Notes: generated by a model not told the origin, from the letters alone. Shown: positions 33,502 through 42,772, numbered from the stretch's first letter. The stretch: DNA of 64,000 bases from Lyngbya confervoides BDU141951 (GCF_000817775.3 NZ_JTHE03000015.1:23992-87991), one strand, 5' to 3'. Made by a program: numbers and translations.

Positions 33502-33954
33502 ATGCTGCATTTTGAAAAAACAAGCTGGATTGATGCCGCGCCCCCGGTGGTGTGGCGCTTCTATGAACGGCCCGATATTCTCACGCTCATCACGCCTCCC
33601 TGGCAACCCGTGGAAGTGGTGCGCCGGGAAGGCGGACTGGGGGTGGGGGCAGAAAGTGAGTTTCGGATTTGGCTGGGCCCCATCCCCGTGACCTGGGTGG
33701 CGGTGCATACCCATTGCCAGGCCCCCGATCGATTTGTGGACGTGCAAAAGTCGGGGCCGATGGAATTCTGGCAACATCAGCACTTTTTTATTGCCGAGCG
33801 GGGAGGAACGACCCTGGTGGATAAAATCGACTTTTCCCTGCCCGGAGGCGACATGGCGGAGTTTTTACTGGGCGGCTGGATTAAGGAACGGCTCTCGGAT
33901 ATGTTTGATTACCGACATCAGGTTACGCGAGAGGCCTGCGCTGGGAAGATGTAG
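33502..33954 (+). CDS. SRPBCC-family (START-like) protein
   Basis: 150 residues. The opening HFEKTSWIDAAPPVVWRFYERPDIL...LTPPW and later FWQHQHFF...GGTTLVDKIDF are the START/polyketide-cyclase fold seen in the cyanobacterial SRPBCC family. It probably binds a hydrophobic ligand. Co-transcription with uvrB is likely from the 6-base spacing, but a functional link is not implied. Confidence 0.88.
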   Translation: MLHFEKTSWIDAAPPVVWRFYERPDILTLITPPWQPVEVVRREGGLGVGAESEFRIWLGPIPVTWVAVHTHCQAPDRFVDVQKSGPMEFWQHQHFFIAERGGTTLVDKIDFSLPGGDMAEFLLGGWIKERLSDMFDYRHQVTREACAGKM

Positions 33955-34298
33955 CCCGCCGGCGGGGCTGCCTCCAGCGCTCAATCGCACCGCCATGGAC
34001 ATAAAAAAATGACAGCTCCATCAGAAGCTGCCAGTAAAACGTGTGTTCCCCATTGATATCTCAGCTATCGCTAAGATGTGTTTAGTTTGACCCAGGAACT
34101 ATCCTTGGACGGTGATGCTCATCACTGCCTAGCGTGATCCCGGTCACGGTCATTAACACCGTCTCATCGTCTCACCGCCCGTCCTTTTTCGAGACTTTTT
34201 TGACGCCCATAATAATACAGATATACTATAATAAGAGGATTCCCCTTCACGTTCATTGGCGACAGATCTATCCAGACGCACCATCCCAGAGGTTTGCC
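33955..34298. other. Intergenic region with a promoter
   Basis: About 340 bases. It begins with an AGCCC/GGGCT hairpin just after the SRPBCC stop and ends in an AT-rich promoter (34200-34232) for the next gene. No additional gene is visible; an in-frame upstream extension of the next gene from 34134 starts with GTG and covers the promoter, so it was rejected. Confidence 0.55.
34200..34232 (+). promoter_or_regulatory. Sigma-70-type promoter
   Basis: TTGACG (34200-34205), a 16-base spacer, then TATACT (34222-34227) inside a very AT-rich run, about 70 bases before the ATG at 34299. TATAAT overlaps at 34227-34232 with a longer spacer. This is the clearest promoter in the window. Confidence 0.6.
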
Positions 34299-35201
34299 AT
34301 GACTCACCCGACAGAGCCATTTCTTCAGCTGCTGCTGCGTAAAGTGGAGCATTTAGAGCAGCAAATCTATGACCAGGGAACCCTGGGGTTTACCCAGGGA
34401 AGACGCTTTATCTATATTCAAAACACCAAGCGATCGCTCTGGTCCTATATCGACACCGATGAGCCGGTGAATGCCATTGCTCTGACGGGATATATCGTGG
34501 ATCTCTATCGCAAAGAAGACGAGGTGCCTAAGCTACATGTGGCCATGCGCACCCGCGAAGAGGAATATGTGCTCTGTTCAGGTTTTGAAACCCACTTCTC
34601 GCGGGATGTGATGGCGGCCATTGCCCAGCTCACGCCGGATCAACTGCGGCGACCGCTGAAAATTATTCCCTGCCTGAAGGACGTGAAAAAAGCCGGGCAA
34701 GAGGGAGACAAAAGCATTAAGAAGCCGGTGTATGCCAACGTTTTGCTCGATGATAAAACTCTCTATACCTCCGCCCTGAAGCAGCGCTTGAGCGCAGAGG
34801 ATCTATTTATGCAGGCTCAGGCAGTTCTTCAGGGCAAGGCCAAGGCGGCCACCATCGCAGCGCCTGTGCCGGCTTCTGCCCAACGGTCGGCGCAGCCCCC
34901 CCAGGACAGCGCTCCTGCCCGCACAGATTCTCCGACCTTAGGAGGCTCTGGTGCTCCGTCAGATCCTTGGGGGAATCGCCCCCAGCCGACAGCGGCGGTT
35001 CATGATGTCCAGGCACCTGCGGCAAAAACCACCCCAATTAACTGGAAAGGATTTTGTCAGCAGTACGGGATTTTACCGGGTGCGCTCAAGGCGCTGGCCC
35101 AGGAGTTAGGATTACCCATGGGAAAGCTTACCGCCAGTCAGTCGGCTCGGCTCTATCAGCAGGCCTATAGTCGGTTTGTGCGGGGCACGGCGGTGTCCTA
35201 A
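34299..35201 (+). CDS. Hypothetical protein with a Pro/Ala-rich linker
   Basis: 300 residues from ATG 34299. The first 170 residues form an alpha/beta domain (GRRFIYIQNTKRSLWSYID, LHVAMRTREEEYVLCSGFET, IKKPVYANVLLDDKTLY). A Pro/Ala/Ser linker (about 185-245) leads to a compact helical C-terminus (WKGFCQQYGILPGALKALA). Family not recognised. It has its own promoter. Confidence 0.75.
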   Translation: MTHPTEPFLQLLLRKVEHLEQQIYDQGTLGFTQGRRFIYIQNTKRSLWSYIDTDEPVNAIALTGYIVDLYRKEDEVPKLHVAMRTREEEYVLCSGFETHFSRDVMAAIAQLTPDQLRRPLKIIPCLKDVKKAGQEGDKSIKKPVYANVLLDDKTLYTSALKQRLSAEDLFMQAQAVLQGKAKAATIAAPVPASAQRSAQPPQDSAPARTDSPTLGGSGAPSDPWGNRPQPTAAVHDVQAPAAKTTPINWKGFCQQYGILPGALKALAQELGLPMGKLTASQSARLYQQAYSRFVRGTAVS

Positions 35202-35214
35202 GCTCTTTCCTAGA

Positions 35215-35249
35215 TGGTCTTCAGGCATACTCGGTGGTCTTCAGGCATA
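35215..35249. repeat. Two 15-base direct repeats spaced 20 bases apart
   Basis: TGGTCTTCAGGCATA occurs at 35215-35229 and 35235-35249, immediately before the SDR start at 35251. The two-turn spacing would suit a dimeric regulator, or it is another local duplication. Confidence 0.85.
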
Positions 35250-35250
35250 A

Positions 35251-36237
35251 ATGATGGGGCAAAATGAATCTACACCGGTGGTCCTCGTGACTGGGGCCAC
35301 CCGCGGCATCGGTAAGGGGATTGCCATTGCCTTTGGTGAGCAGGGCGCTACGGTTTATATTACAGGGCGCACCCTCACCCCCCAAGCAGACCCCCAAGCC
35401 ATGGGCGGTAGCTTAAGGGAAACGCAGGCCGCCGTTGAGCAGGCAGGTGGGCGCTGCATCGCCGTGGCCGTCGATCACCAGCAAGATGATCAGGTACGCG
35501 CGCTATTTGATCGCATTGCCGCAGATCAGCAGGGACAGCTGGATGTGTTGGTGAATAATGTCTATGCAGGGGTGCCAGCCCTGCGCAAATTTGCCGGGCA
35601 GCCGTTTTGGGAAGCCGACGCAGACCTTTGGGATGCCTGCAATCAGGTGGGGTTGCGCAGTCACTACCTAGCCAGTCGCCTGGCTGCCCAGATGATGGTT
35701 CCGCGTCGGCAGGGGATGATCTGCACCCTCTCTTCCTGGGGGGGACTCTCCTACATTTTTGGGGTGGCCTACGGGGCCGGCAAGGCAGCCTGCGATCGCT
35801 TGGCTGCTGATATGGCGGTGGAGCTTAAGGATCATAACGTGCTCTCGGTTTCAGTTTGGCCCGGCATTGTGGGCACTGAGCACATTACTCAGATGGTCCA
35901 GGAGGCTCAAAACCATCCAGACTTGCCGCTGGCCCGCATGGGCAGCCAGTTTAACTGGGAGACGCCCCTGTTTGTAGGACGGACCCTCGCTGCTCTGGCG
36001 GCGGATCCCCATCGCCACCGCTATCAGGGGAAGTTGTGCATCATTGCAGAGCTGGCTCAACGCTACCGCATCCTGGATGAGCACGGACGGCGTCCTGTTT
36101 CCCTGCGATCGCTTCAATTCTTGCTGCCTTCTGCCCTGCCTCGTCTCCAACGCTATCAGTCCTGGATTTTGGATCTCAAGCTACCCTGGTGGATACTCCT
36201 GAATCTGGTGCTCCAGTCTCCGCGACTAGGCCCTTAA
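35251..36237 (+). CDS. Short-chain dehydrogenase (DHRS1-like)
   Basis: 328 residues. The cofactor motif GATRGIGKGIA (about 15-25) favours NADP(H); VNNVYAG replaces the usual NNAG, and YGAGKAA (about 175) gives the catalytic Tyr-Lys. The long C-terminal extension with hydrophobic helices resembles DHRS1-type enzymes. Substrate unknown. A strong hairpin follows (36281-36314). Confidence 0.88.
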   Translation: MMGQNESTPVVLVTGATRGIGKGIAIAFGEQGATVYITGRTLTPQADPQAMGGSLRETQAAVEQAGGRCIAVAVDHQQDDQVRALFDRIAADQQGQLDVLVNNVYAGVPALRKFAGQPFWEADADLWDACNQVGLRSHYLASRLAAQMMVPRRQGMICTLSSWGGLSYIFGVAYGAGKAACDRLAADMAVELKDHNVLSVSVWPGIVGTEHITQMVQEAQNHPDLPLARMGSQFNWETPLFVGRTLAALAADPHRHRYQGKLCIIAELAQRYRILDEHGRRPVSLRSLQFLLPSALPRLQRYQSWILDLKLPWWILLNLVLQSPRLGP

Positions 36238-36280
36238 CTTCAGGGCCTGGCTGGGATGATTTCTGCTTTTAGACCACAGA

Positions 36281-36314
36281 TCCCTGGGAGCTTGAATCCT
36301 CAAGCTCCCAGGGA
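36281..36314. terminator. 15-base perfect stem between convergent genes
   Basis: TCCCTGGGAGCTTGA (36281-36295) pairs completely with TCAAGCTCCCAGGGA (36300-36314), loop ATCC. Placed between an SDR gene and the convergent ChaB gene, it can terminate both. No U tract on either side. Confidence 0.7.
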
Positions 36315-36371
36315 AACGCAGAATCCTTCGTGCTCCGGTTAATGCTGGAAGGCAAAAATTTAGACTGCAGC

Positions 36372-37142
36372 CTAGGAAACTAGCTCCTTAAGCTTCGAGA
36401 AAATGCCGTTTTCGTCCTCGTCAAACTTTTCATGAACGGTGCGCCAGGCGGCTTGCTCCGCCTTCATTTCATCCTCTGTTTCATCGTAGACGGCATTGTA
36501 TCGATGGATAAACACCTGCTGCGCCGCTTCGGAGAGATGGTTGCGGACCTCTGGCGAGAGATCGTCAACCCCATTGCAGCGTCCAGGACAGGGATGGGGG
36601 AGCGGTTTATCGCTTTCGTGAATATCTTCACCGCCACTGCTCTCTAGCAGCAGATGAAATTCTCCCGACTGTGCCGCTGGCACCTCTACCATCACGATAT
36701 ATTCACCCGCTTGCAAACGAGTTTGATAGACGGCGGCCTTTTCCTCAGGCATTCCTAGGGTCGTTAGCACCGATACAAGACCAGCACCCGCACTACCGGC
36801 GATGGCGCCTCCAGCGGCCCCCAATAAAAGGGCTCCCAGGGGACCGGCGGCCACCACTGGCCCCACAAAGGGAATAAACAACACCCCTACCCCAGTCAGC
36901 AAGCTAAAAAAGGAGCCGATTAAGGACCCAAAGACGGCCCCGGTTCTCAAGCCACCGAGGATAACGTCTTTCTTAGTGATAAATCCACTAATCCGGGTTT
37001 GGGTTTCAAAGTTACGCCCCATCACGGAAATATGATCGCGCGGCACATCGCGCTCCAGGAGACGGCGCACCACTTGATCGATCTCTGACTGGGTTTTAAA
37101 TATGGCAGAGAGGGTGCGTTCGGCAAGATAGGGAGTTGACAT
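36372..37142 (-). CDS. GSP17M-like plus ChaB domain stress protein
   Basis: 256 residues. The N-terminus ([32 protein letters not shown]) is the fold of general stress protein 17M; two glycine-rich hydrophobic helices follow (about 70-125). The C-terminal 80 residues, [28 protein letters not shown]...AWRTVHEKF, are a ChaB domain. ChaB was first tied to cation transport regulation in E. coli, and GSP17M is a stress protein in Bacillus. It starts 64 bases after the Dps stop on the same strand, forming a probable operon. Confidence 0.88.
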   Translation of the reverse strand: MSTPYLAERTLSAIFKTQSEIDQVVRRLLERDVPRDHISVMGRNFETQTRISGFITKKDVILGGLRTGAVFGSLIGSFFSLLTGVGVLFIPFVGPVVAAGPLGALLLGAAGGAIAGSAGAGLVSVLTTLGMPEEKAAVYQTRLQAGEYIVMVEVPAAQSGEFHLLLESSGGEDIHESDKPLPHPCPGRCNGVDDLSPEVRNHLSEAAQQVFIHRYNAVYDETEDEMKAEQAAWRTVHEKFDEDENGIFSKLKELVS

Positions 37143-37206
37143 GATGAATTTCTTAACAATGTGAGAGTAAGGGAAAGCAAGGGAGCACTTTTTTGTGACT
37201 CCTGTT

Positions 37207-37746
37207 TTAGGAAACGCCCGCAGCCGATCGCAGGTCTGCGTTATCTTGGCCGATAGGAGTCACCGCCTCTCCTTCCATGAATGAGCGCAGCATCCAGGCC
37301 ATTTCCTCGTGGCTGCTCATCAGACCGGTGAGGAAATCGGCGGTTCCTTCGTCATGGAATTCTTCGCTGCAGCTATCGATGAATTCGCGCAGGTTTCGAA
37401 TGATTTTCTCGTGGTCTACAACCAATCGACCCACCATCTGGGTTGCCGAAGGTAAATCACCCACATGCTCCTGGATACTCGCCATATCGAGAAATTCGCG
37501 GGCAGTACCGATGGGATAGCCGCCCAGGGCTCGGACGCGCTCAGCGATCGCGTCAATATTGGTCGAAAGGGCTTCGTAGTGGTTTTCCCACAGGGCATGG
37601 AGCGACATAAACTGTGGTCCCACCACATCCCAATGATATTTCTTGGTTTTAATGACCAGAAGGTAGGTATCAGCCAGGGATCGATTTAACAGGTCGATGA
37701 CTCCCTGTCTTTCTTTTTCGCTTAAACCAATGTGAAGAGTCGGCAT
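37207..37746 (-). CDS. dps: Dps-family ferritin-like protein
   Basis: 179 residues from ATG 37746. [41 protein letters not shown] holds the intersubunit ferroxidase ligands (two His, Asp, Glu pattern). Dps forms dodecamers that oxidise iron with peroxide and shield DNA. Length matches the family. It is the first gene of a Dps-ChaB pair. An in-frame ATG at 37794 would add 16 unlikely residues. Confidence 0.95.
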   Translation of the reverse strand: MPTLHIGLSEKERQGVIDLLNRSLADTYLLVIKTKKYHWDVVGPQFMSLHALWENHYEALSTNIDAIAERVRALGGYPIGTAREFLDMASIQEHVGDLPSATQMVGRLVVDHEKIIRNLREFIDSCSEEFHDEGTADFLTGLMSSHEEMAWMLRSFMEGEAVTPIGQDNADLRSAAGVS

Positions 37747-38116
37747 TTTATTTGATTCCGCTAACAACAGACGCTCAGACCCGATGACTCCCAATGAAGG
37801 CTAGAGGGCAGGGGCTCTCATTGCCATCGCTGGGATCTAAAATCGACCCAAGCTTGCTTAAATTCCAGATCGCAAAGGGGAGGATCCGAACCTACTCCTC
37901 ACTATAAAAAACTCCGCTGTAGTGGGTGACCGCCAAAGGGTATAAATCAATCTCTGTATTTGGATAGATTGCCTAAGCTCAAGTTTTCCTTGCCGTTTGT
38001 CCCTACCTGCTTATCCTCAGGAATTTTATGGATCTTTTAGGAGTGGAGTCGCAATGTCTACGGTTGTCGTAGGATAATTGAAGCATTCACCTTTAGGCAC
38101 CATCATCACAAGCACC
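37747..38116. other. Divergent intergenic region, no gene seen
   Basis: About 370 bases between dps and the response regulator. It contains ACTCCTCAC (37896-37904), partially resembling the Yfr1 core, but without the flanking terminator hairpin. No reliable promoter or gene found. Confidence 0.4.
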
Positions 38117-38836
38117 ATGGATAAGATTCGTGTCGTTCTCATAGAAGATCACACCCTGACCCGGCTCGGGCTGAAGACGGCCCTGGATGAACAGCCCGAT
38201 ATTGAATGTGTCGGCGATGCCGCCTCAGGCAATGAAGGACTGGTTCTGCTCCATAAGCAAAAACCTGATGTGGCCATTGTGGATGTGGGACTGCCCGACA
38301 TTGACGGAATTGAAGTCACCCAGCGCTTCAAAGAAGCCCAAAAACAGTTGGAAACGGCGGATACCAAGATCTTAATCTTGACAAGTCATGACAGCGAAGA
38401 CGCGGTGTTAGCTGCCTTTGCGGCGGGGGCTGATTCCTACTGTATGAAGGATATTGACCTGACAAACCTGATTACCGCAATACGAGATACCCAGGAAGGA
38501 AATGCCTGGATTGATCCCACCATTGCGAGCGTGGTGCTGCGCCAGGTTCGTGATACGGTCAACAGCAGCAAGGCTGAATCGGCGGAGCGCACCATTGAAA
38601 TTGACGCCGTCGCACCAGAGCTAGAGTCGCTGTTGCAAAATACCCCCCTCACTGGGCGGGAGATGGAAATCTTGGAGCTAATTGTGTCGGGGAACAGTAA
38701 TTCTGCCATCGCGGAGAAACTTTATATTACATTAGGGACCGTTAAGACCCACGTCCGCAACATTCTCAATAAACTAGGGGTCGATGATCGAACGCAGGCT
38801 GCCGTGCGGGCGCTTCGGTCAGGACTCATCCATTAG
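38117..38836 (+). CDS. NarL/LuxR-type response regulator
   Basis: 239 residues from ATG 38117; a TTG at 38078 is in frame but unlikely. The receiver domain shows EDH at the acid pocket, the phospho-acceptor Asp in AIVDVGLPDIDG, and LTSHDS with the conserved Thr/Ser. The C-terminal LuxR helix-turn-helix is TGREMEILELIVSGNSNSAIAEKLYITLGTVKTHVRNIL. It stops 11 bases before the sensor kinase gene, so the two are very likely a cognate pair. Confidence 0.95.
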   Translation: MDKIRVVLIEDHTLTRLGLKTALDEQPDIECVGDAASGNEGLVLLHKQKPDVAIVDVGLPDIDGIEVTQRFKEAQKQLETADTKILILTSHDSEDAVLAAFAAGADSYCMKDIDLTNLITAIRDTQEGNAWIDPTIASVVLRQVRDTVNSSKAESAERTIEIDAVAPELESLLQNTPLTGREMEILELIVSGNSNSAIAEKLYITLGTVKTHVRNILNKLGVDDRTQAAVRALRSGLIH

Positions 38837-38847
38837 GGTTTAAAACC

Positions 38848-40518
38848 ATGCTTGCGCTTTCTGCTTCGATAGCTTTTTTTGGGCCGATCTGGGCATTTTT
38901 AGGGGCCGTGGGAAACCCCTTTATCCCCCATGGGCATTGCTATCTGTGGAACCCCAGCCTGATTTGGCTCCACGTGCTCTCCGATAGTGCCATTGCCATC
39001 GCTTACTATTCCATTCCGTTGACCCTGGTGTACCTGGTCAACAAGCGAGAGGATCTCCCCTTTAACTGGATCTTTTTGCTCTTTGGGGGCTTTATTGTGT
39101 CCTGCGGAACCACCCATATTTTTGAGGTGTGGACCCTTTGGTATCCCGACTACTGGGTCTCTGGCACGATGAAACTGCTCACGGCGCTCATTTCCATCGT
39201 CACGGCGGTGGTGTTGGTGATGATTATTCCCCAGGTGCTGAACATTCCCAGCACGGCTCAACTGGAGAGGGCTAATCAATCCCTCATGGCGGAGGTGCAT
39301 CAACGTAAGCAGGTGGAGGCAGAGGTGCGCCAGCTCAATGCCACCCTTGAAGAGCGCGTGGTTGAGCGGACCCAGGAGCTTACCCAGGCCCGGCTTGAAG
39401 CTGAGCGCAGTGGTCAGCAGCTTCGGGCAATTTTAGCCAACACCCCTGCCTTAGTTTATCTCAAGGATTTGGCGGGACGGATCATTCTGGCAAATCCAGA
39501 ATGTGCTAATCAATTTAACCTGTCACCGGAGGAGATGGAGGGACTCACTGATTTTGACTATCTCCCCCCGAATATGGCCGATCGGCTTCGTAAAAACGAC
39601 CGTCAGGTTTTAGCTCAGCGATCGGCCATTGAATTTGAGGAGACCATTGTTTCCAAAGAACAGCTCAAAATTTTTCTCTCCGTTAAGTTTCCCCTGTTTG
39701 ACTCCAAGGATCAGCCCTATGCCATTGGCGGAATTTCCACCGATATCACCGCGCGCAAACAGGCAGAGAAGGATCTGGCCGAGCGTGCCGCGGAGCTAAC
39801 GGCCCTCAACCAGACCCTGCAGCAGACCACCCGAGAGCTGGAGTATCAAAACCGGGAGCTAGATCAATTTAGCTATATTGTCTCCCACGATTTAAAGGCG
39901 CCCCTGCGGGCCATTGCCAACCTGTCCACCTGGATTGAGGAGGACTTGGCAGCGGTGATGACCACAGAAACCCGGCAGCAAATGGGCCTGCTGCGCGATC
40001 GCGTCACCCGCATGAATCAAATGATCCAGGGACTGCTCGACTATTCGCGAGCCGGTCGGGTCGAGGGCCCGCGCGAGCCGGTCGAGGTGGAGAAACTGCT
40101 GGAGGAAATCATCGATTTGCTGGGGTCAGAGGACTCGGTGCAGATAGCCCTCCAGCGACCGATGCCCGTCCTGACCACCCAGCGGATCTTACTGAGCCAG
40201 GTGTTTATGAACCTGTTGAGCAATGCCATCAAGCATAATCATCAAGATCAGGGGAAAATTGCAGTCAGCGCCCAGGCCGTGGAGGGAGGCTATGAATTCA
40301 CGGTCACCGATAATGGTCCTGGCATTGATCCCGAAGACCAAGAGCGAATTTTTAATATTTTTGAAACCCTTGGCCCCAGCCAGAATGTCTATAACACTGG
40401 TATTGGCCTGGCTCTGGTAAAAAAAGTCGTCAAGCGACAAGGGGGTTGGATTAAGGTCACCTCAGCCCCCGGCAGCGGCGCAAGCTTCTGTTTTTTCTGG
40501 CCCACCGCCTCCTGCTAA
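38848..40518 (+). CDS. ETR1-type ethylene-binding-domain histidine kinase
   Basis: 556 residues. Residues about 1-140 carry three membrane helices of the plant ethylene-receptor type: the Asp in LSDSAIAIAYYSIPL and the copper ligands Cys and His in SCGTTHIFEVW, spaced as in ETR1 (C and H four apart). A coiled coil (about 140-190) leads to a PAS domain (about 195-305), then HisKA with IVSHDLKAPLRAI, and the ATPase with N box SNAIKHN, DNGPGID and TGIGLALVKK. Synechocystis Slr1212 is a known cyanobacterial relative that binds ethylene; that one carries GAF or other modules. Ethylene sensing here is inferred. Convergent with the BrkB gene, overlapping by 4 bases. Confidence 0.92.
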   Translation: MLALSASIAFFGPIWAFLGAVGNPFIPHGHCYLWNPSLIWLHVLSDSAIAIAYYSIPLTLVYLVNKREDLPFNWIFLLFGGFIVSCGTTHIFEVWTLWYPDYWVSGTMKLLTALISIVTAVVLVMIIPQVLNIPSTAQLERANQSLMAEVHQRKQVEAEVRQLNATLEERVVERTQELTQARLEAERSGQQLRAILANTPALVYLKDLAGRIILANPECANQFNLSPEEMEGLTDFDYLPPNMADRLRKNDRQVLAQRSAIEFEETIVSKEQLKIFLSVKFPLFDSKDQPYAIGGISTDITARKQAEKDLAERAAELTALNQTLQQTTRELEYQNRELDQFSYIVSHDLKAPLRAIANLSTWIEEDLAAVMTTETRQQMGLLRDRVTRMNQMIQGLLDYSRAGRVEGPREPVEVEKLLEEIIDLLGSEDSVQIALQRPMPVLTTQRILLSQVFMNLLSNAIKHNHQDQGKIAVSAQAVEGGYEFTVTDNGPGIDPEDQERIFNIFETLGPSQNVYNTGIGLALVKKVVKRQGGWIKVTSAPGSGASFCFFWPTASC

Positions 40519-41459
40519 GGACGGTCTTGCCCAGCCCCTCGGGCGGCCGATTGAGAGGGAGAGGGATTTTTAAGACTGGCCCGCTGATTGGGGCGAATGC
40601 GAGAGCCAAAGTGACGAGCGTAAACCTGGGTAAATTCAGCCCCCAGGAAAAGAATTTGAGCAGAGTAGTAAACCCAGGCAACGATAATCACCAGGGAACC
40701 TGCGGCACCATAGGTGGAACTGAAGCTGCTTTGCCCCAGATAAAGTCCCAGGAGGGACTTTCCGGCCACAAATAGGAGCGTGGTCAAACCAGCCCCCATC
40801 CAAACGTCTCCCCAGGCAATCTGGACATCGGGTAGAAACTTAAAAATCATGGCAAACAGGAGAGTGGTAATGCCAAAGGACACGGCTAAGTTAAGCAAGC
40901 TCCACAGCACATCCATTCCCGGCAGTAGGCCCGTGGCCACATGGCCAATTGCGCTCAGGATGGCGCTGATGACCAGGGAGACCAGCAGCAAAAATCCAAT
41001 GCCAACCACCATGGAAAAGGATAGGATACGGGTGCGGACTAAGGCCATGAGTCCCTGGTTCGGTTTGGGTTTCACGTTCCAGATAGCATTGAGGGCATTC
41101 TGCAGCTGCACAAACATTCCTGTGGCCCCCAGAAATAAAATGCCCAGACTGATAAGGGAAGCCGTAAATCCCGACCCTGTGCCATTTTTCTGGACGTTCT
41201 CCAGGGTTGTTTGAATGATACTGGCCCCCTCTTTCCCCACTAGGCCCTGAAGTTGGCCCACGACCTCCCCCTGTACCGCCGCTTCCCCAAAGAAAAAACC
41301 GGCAATGGCAATCACAATAATTAGTAGAGGGGCCAGGGAAAAAATGGTGTAGTAGGCCAGGGCTGCGGCCAAATTAGAGGCCTTATCCTGCTTCCATTCG
41401 GCAATTGTTTCAGAGACCAGTAGCCAAATTGTTTTGCGCAATCGCGTAAGGGAAACCAT
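40515..41459 (-). CDS. YihY/BrkB-family membrane protein
   Basis: 314 residues, six or so membrane helices. DKASNLAAALAYYTIFSLAPLLIIVIA and ATYGAAGSLVIIVAWVYYSAQILFLGAEFTQVYA-like segments (split by a loop) identify the YihY family, whose function is unsettled (once linked to RNase BN in error). Preceded upstream by a minus-strand terminator (41481-41497), so it needs its own promoter. Confidence 0.93.
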   Translation of the reverse strand: MVSLTRLRKTIWLLVSETIAEWKQDKASNLAAALAYYTIFSLAPLLIIVIAIAGFFFGEAAVQGEVVGQLQGLVGKEGASIIQTTLENVQKNGTGSGFTASLISLGILFLGATGMFVQLQNALNAIWNVKPKPNQGLMALVRTRILSFSMVVGIGFLLLVSLVISAILSAIGHVATGLLPGMDVLWSLLNLAVSFGITTLLFAMIFKFLPDVQIAWGDVWMGAGLTTLLFVAGKSLLGLYLGQSSFSSTYGAAGSLVIIVAWVYYSAQILFLGAEFTQVYARHFGSRIRPNQRASLKNPSPSQSAARGAGQDRP

Positions 41460-41480
41460 GACAGAAAAATAAATAAAAAA

Positions 41481-41497
41481 AGGGGAAGGATTCCCCT
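41481..41497 (-). terminator. Rho-independent terminator on the minus strand
   Basis: AGGGGAA GGA TTCCCCT forms a 7-base stem. Read on the minus strand it is followed by a run of T residues (41474-41480), a classic intrinsic terminator for the 41546 gene. Confidence 0.8.
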
Positions 41498-41545
41498 CTA
41501 CTTTAAGAGATATTTCGAGCGAGCAACGAAGGCAACCCGTGAGAA

Positions 41546-41896
41546 TTAGTCTTGACCCAGGATACTCTTAATTCCAGATTCAATGTCGTCGCGCACGGTG
41601 GAAGCCTCCGGCGCATCCTCGGGCTGAATCATTTTCTCTTTGTCCGCAGATCCTTGCACCCCATTGAGTCCACCCTTAGCTACGGACTGGACTTCTTTCA
41701 GAGAACGAGGTTGGGAGTCGCTCACCTGCTCAGACTTTTCGCGAATCTGATTAAGGCTGGCTTCCCCCTCTTGGGGGCTGGTCTTACTGCTGCCAAAGGC
41801 AAAGGCCGGGGTGGCATTGGCCATGATGAAGATGGAGAAGGCGAAGGCGATCGCCATGAGTTTAAGGGCACGAAGGAAGGTGTTTAAGGTCGTCAT
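41546..41896 (-). CDS. Small secreted hypothetical protein
   Basis: 116 residues from ATG 41896. A signal peptide MTTLNTFLRALKLMAIAFAF... ends near PAFA. The mature part is hydrophilic (EASLNQIREKSEQVSD, SVAKGGLNGVQGSADK, DDIESGIKSILGQD) and likely disordered or helical. No family recognised. It sits in a minus-strand run CsbD-like, sll1863-like, this gene, ending at an intrinsic terminator. Confidence 0.7.
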   Translation of the reverse strand: MTTLNTFLRALKLMAIAFAFSIFIMANATPAFAFGSSKTSPQEGEASLNQIREKSEQVSDSQPRSLKEVQSVAKGGLNGVQGSADKEKMIQPEDAPEASTVRDDIESGIKSILGQD

Positions 41897-41955
41897 ATTG
41901 TGTCTCCTGAGGTAGTTAATGAGGGGGGATGCCGTTGAAAAAAGGCAAGCCCAGG

Positions 41956-42249
41956 TCAAAAAGATGACTTGGCCCGATCAAAGGCAGTTTGTAGCTCAGA
42001 CCAGGCGCTATCAACGCCATCTTTAAGAGAGTCAAAGGCATCTTGACCGCTAGATTTGAGGTTTTGTAGCTTCAGTTCAAGGGATGCCTTTTTGGCCTCT
42101 AGGTCTGCCACCAGATCCCGATAGTTCTGGCGCTGTTCAGCCTTGGCGGCCATTGCCTTGGTTTTTAGCTCCTCAATCTTGGCATCCAGTTTTGCCAAGT
42201 TTTCATTCATTTTCTGCTGATAGGTTTGATACAGCTCTTGGGTTTTCAT
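41956..42249 (-). CDS. sll1863-family coiled-coil stress protein
   Basis: 97 residues, almost fully helical with heptad pattern (MNENLAKLDAKIEELKTKAM, LEAKKASLELKLQNLKSSG) and the ending AFDSLKDGVDSAWSELQTAFDRAKSSF, which matches the sll1863 stress-response family. Start supported by AGGAG six bases upstream. Role unknown; it is soluble and highly charged. Confidence 0.75.
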   Translation of the reverse strand: MKTQELYQTYQQKMNENLAKLDAKIEELKTKAMAAKAEQRQNYRDLVADLEAKKASLELKLQNLKSSGQDAFDSLKDGVDSAWSELQTAFDRAKSSF

Positions 42250-42346
42250 CTCTCGCTCCTAGATAGAGAATATAAGCTCATCGCAGAAGGGATTCTCGAA
42301 AAAGCCTATTTAGTACAACTTGCGATACAACTAGCGATCGCAATCA

Positions 42347-42772
42347 CTAGCTATCAAAGAAATCCTTGATATTATCCATCAGGCTCTCGCCAGAACGCTC
42401 CGCAGCTTCGCCAAGATCCTCCGCAGATCCCTTGACGCGGCCAATGTCGGCCTTTGCTCGTCCCTGGATCTGATCGGCGGTGCCCTCGGCTTGACGGGTG
42501 ACCTGGCCAACCTGCTTCTTGATCGCACCGGCCGCTTGCTGGGCGGCCCCTTCTAACTGATCGCTGGTGCCGGAACCCGCCATGTTATCCAGGCCACGTT
42601 TGATCTGACTGTCGAGATCTTGAGCCGTTGACGTCACGGCAATGAGGGGATGGACGGAGTCAAGCGAACCTGCGATCGCAAGGCTTGACCCATTTCCTGA
42701 AAAGCCAAAGGTGAGGGTCAGAAAAAGGCCGCCAATGGCAATGGCTTTTTTGCAACGACTGAAGATGTCCAT
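42347..42772 (-). CDS. CsbD-like exported protein
   Basis: 141 residues with a signal peptide (KKAIAIGGLFLTLTFGFSG) and a C-terminal CsbD-type repeat pattern: GAIKKQVGQVTRQAEGTADQIQGRAKADIGRVKGSAEDL. CsbD is a general stress protein in Bacillus, usually cytoplasmic; an exported version is less common. First of a run of three small stress-type genes on this strand. Confidence 0.75.
   Translation of the reverse strand: MDIFSRCKKAIAIGGLFLTLTFGFSGNGSSLAIAGSLDSVHPLIAVTSTAQDLDSQIKRGLDNMAGSGTSDQLEGAAQQAAGAIKKQVGQVTRQAEGTADQIQGRAKADIGRVKGSAEDLGEAAERSGESLMDNIKDFFDS

Noticed and set aside
33286..33783. 165-codon minus-strand frame across the uvrB/SRPBCC junction
   Set aside because: It spans two recognised genes on the other strand and is His/Pro-rich shadow sequence.
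37896..37904. ACTCCTCAC resembling the Yfr1 core motif
   Set aside because: Yfr1 needs the longer core flanked by two hairpins, the second a terminator; neither is clear here.
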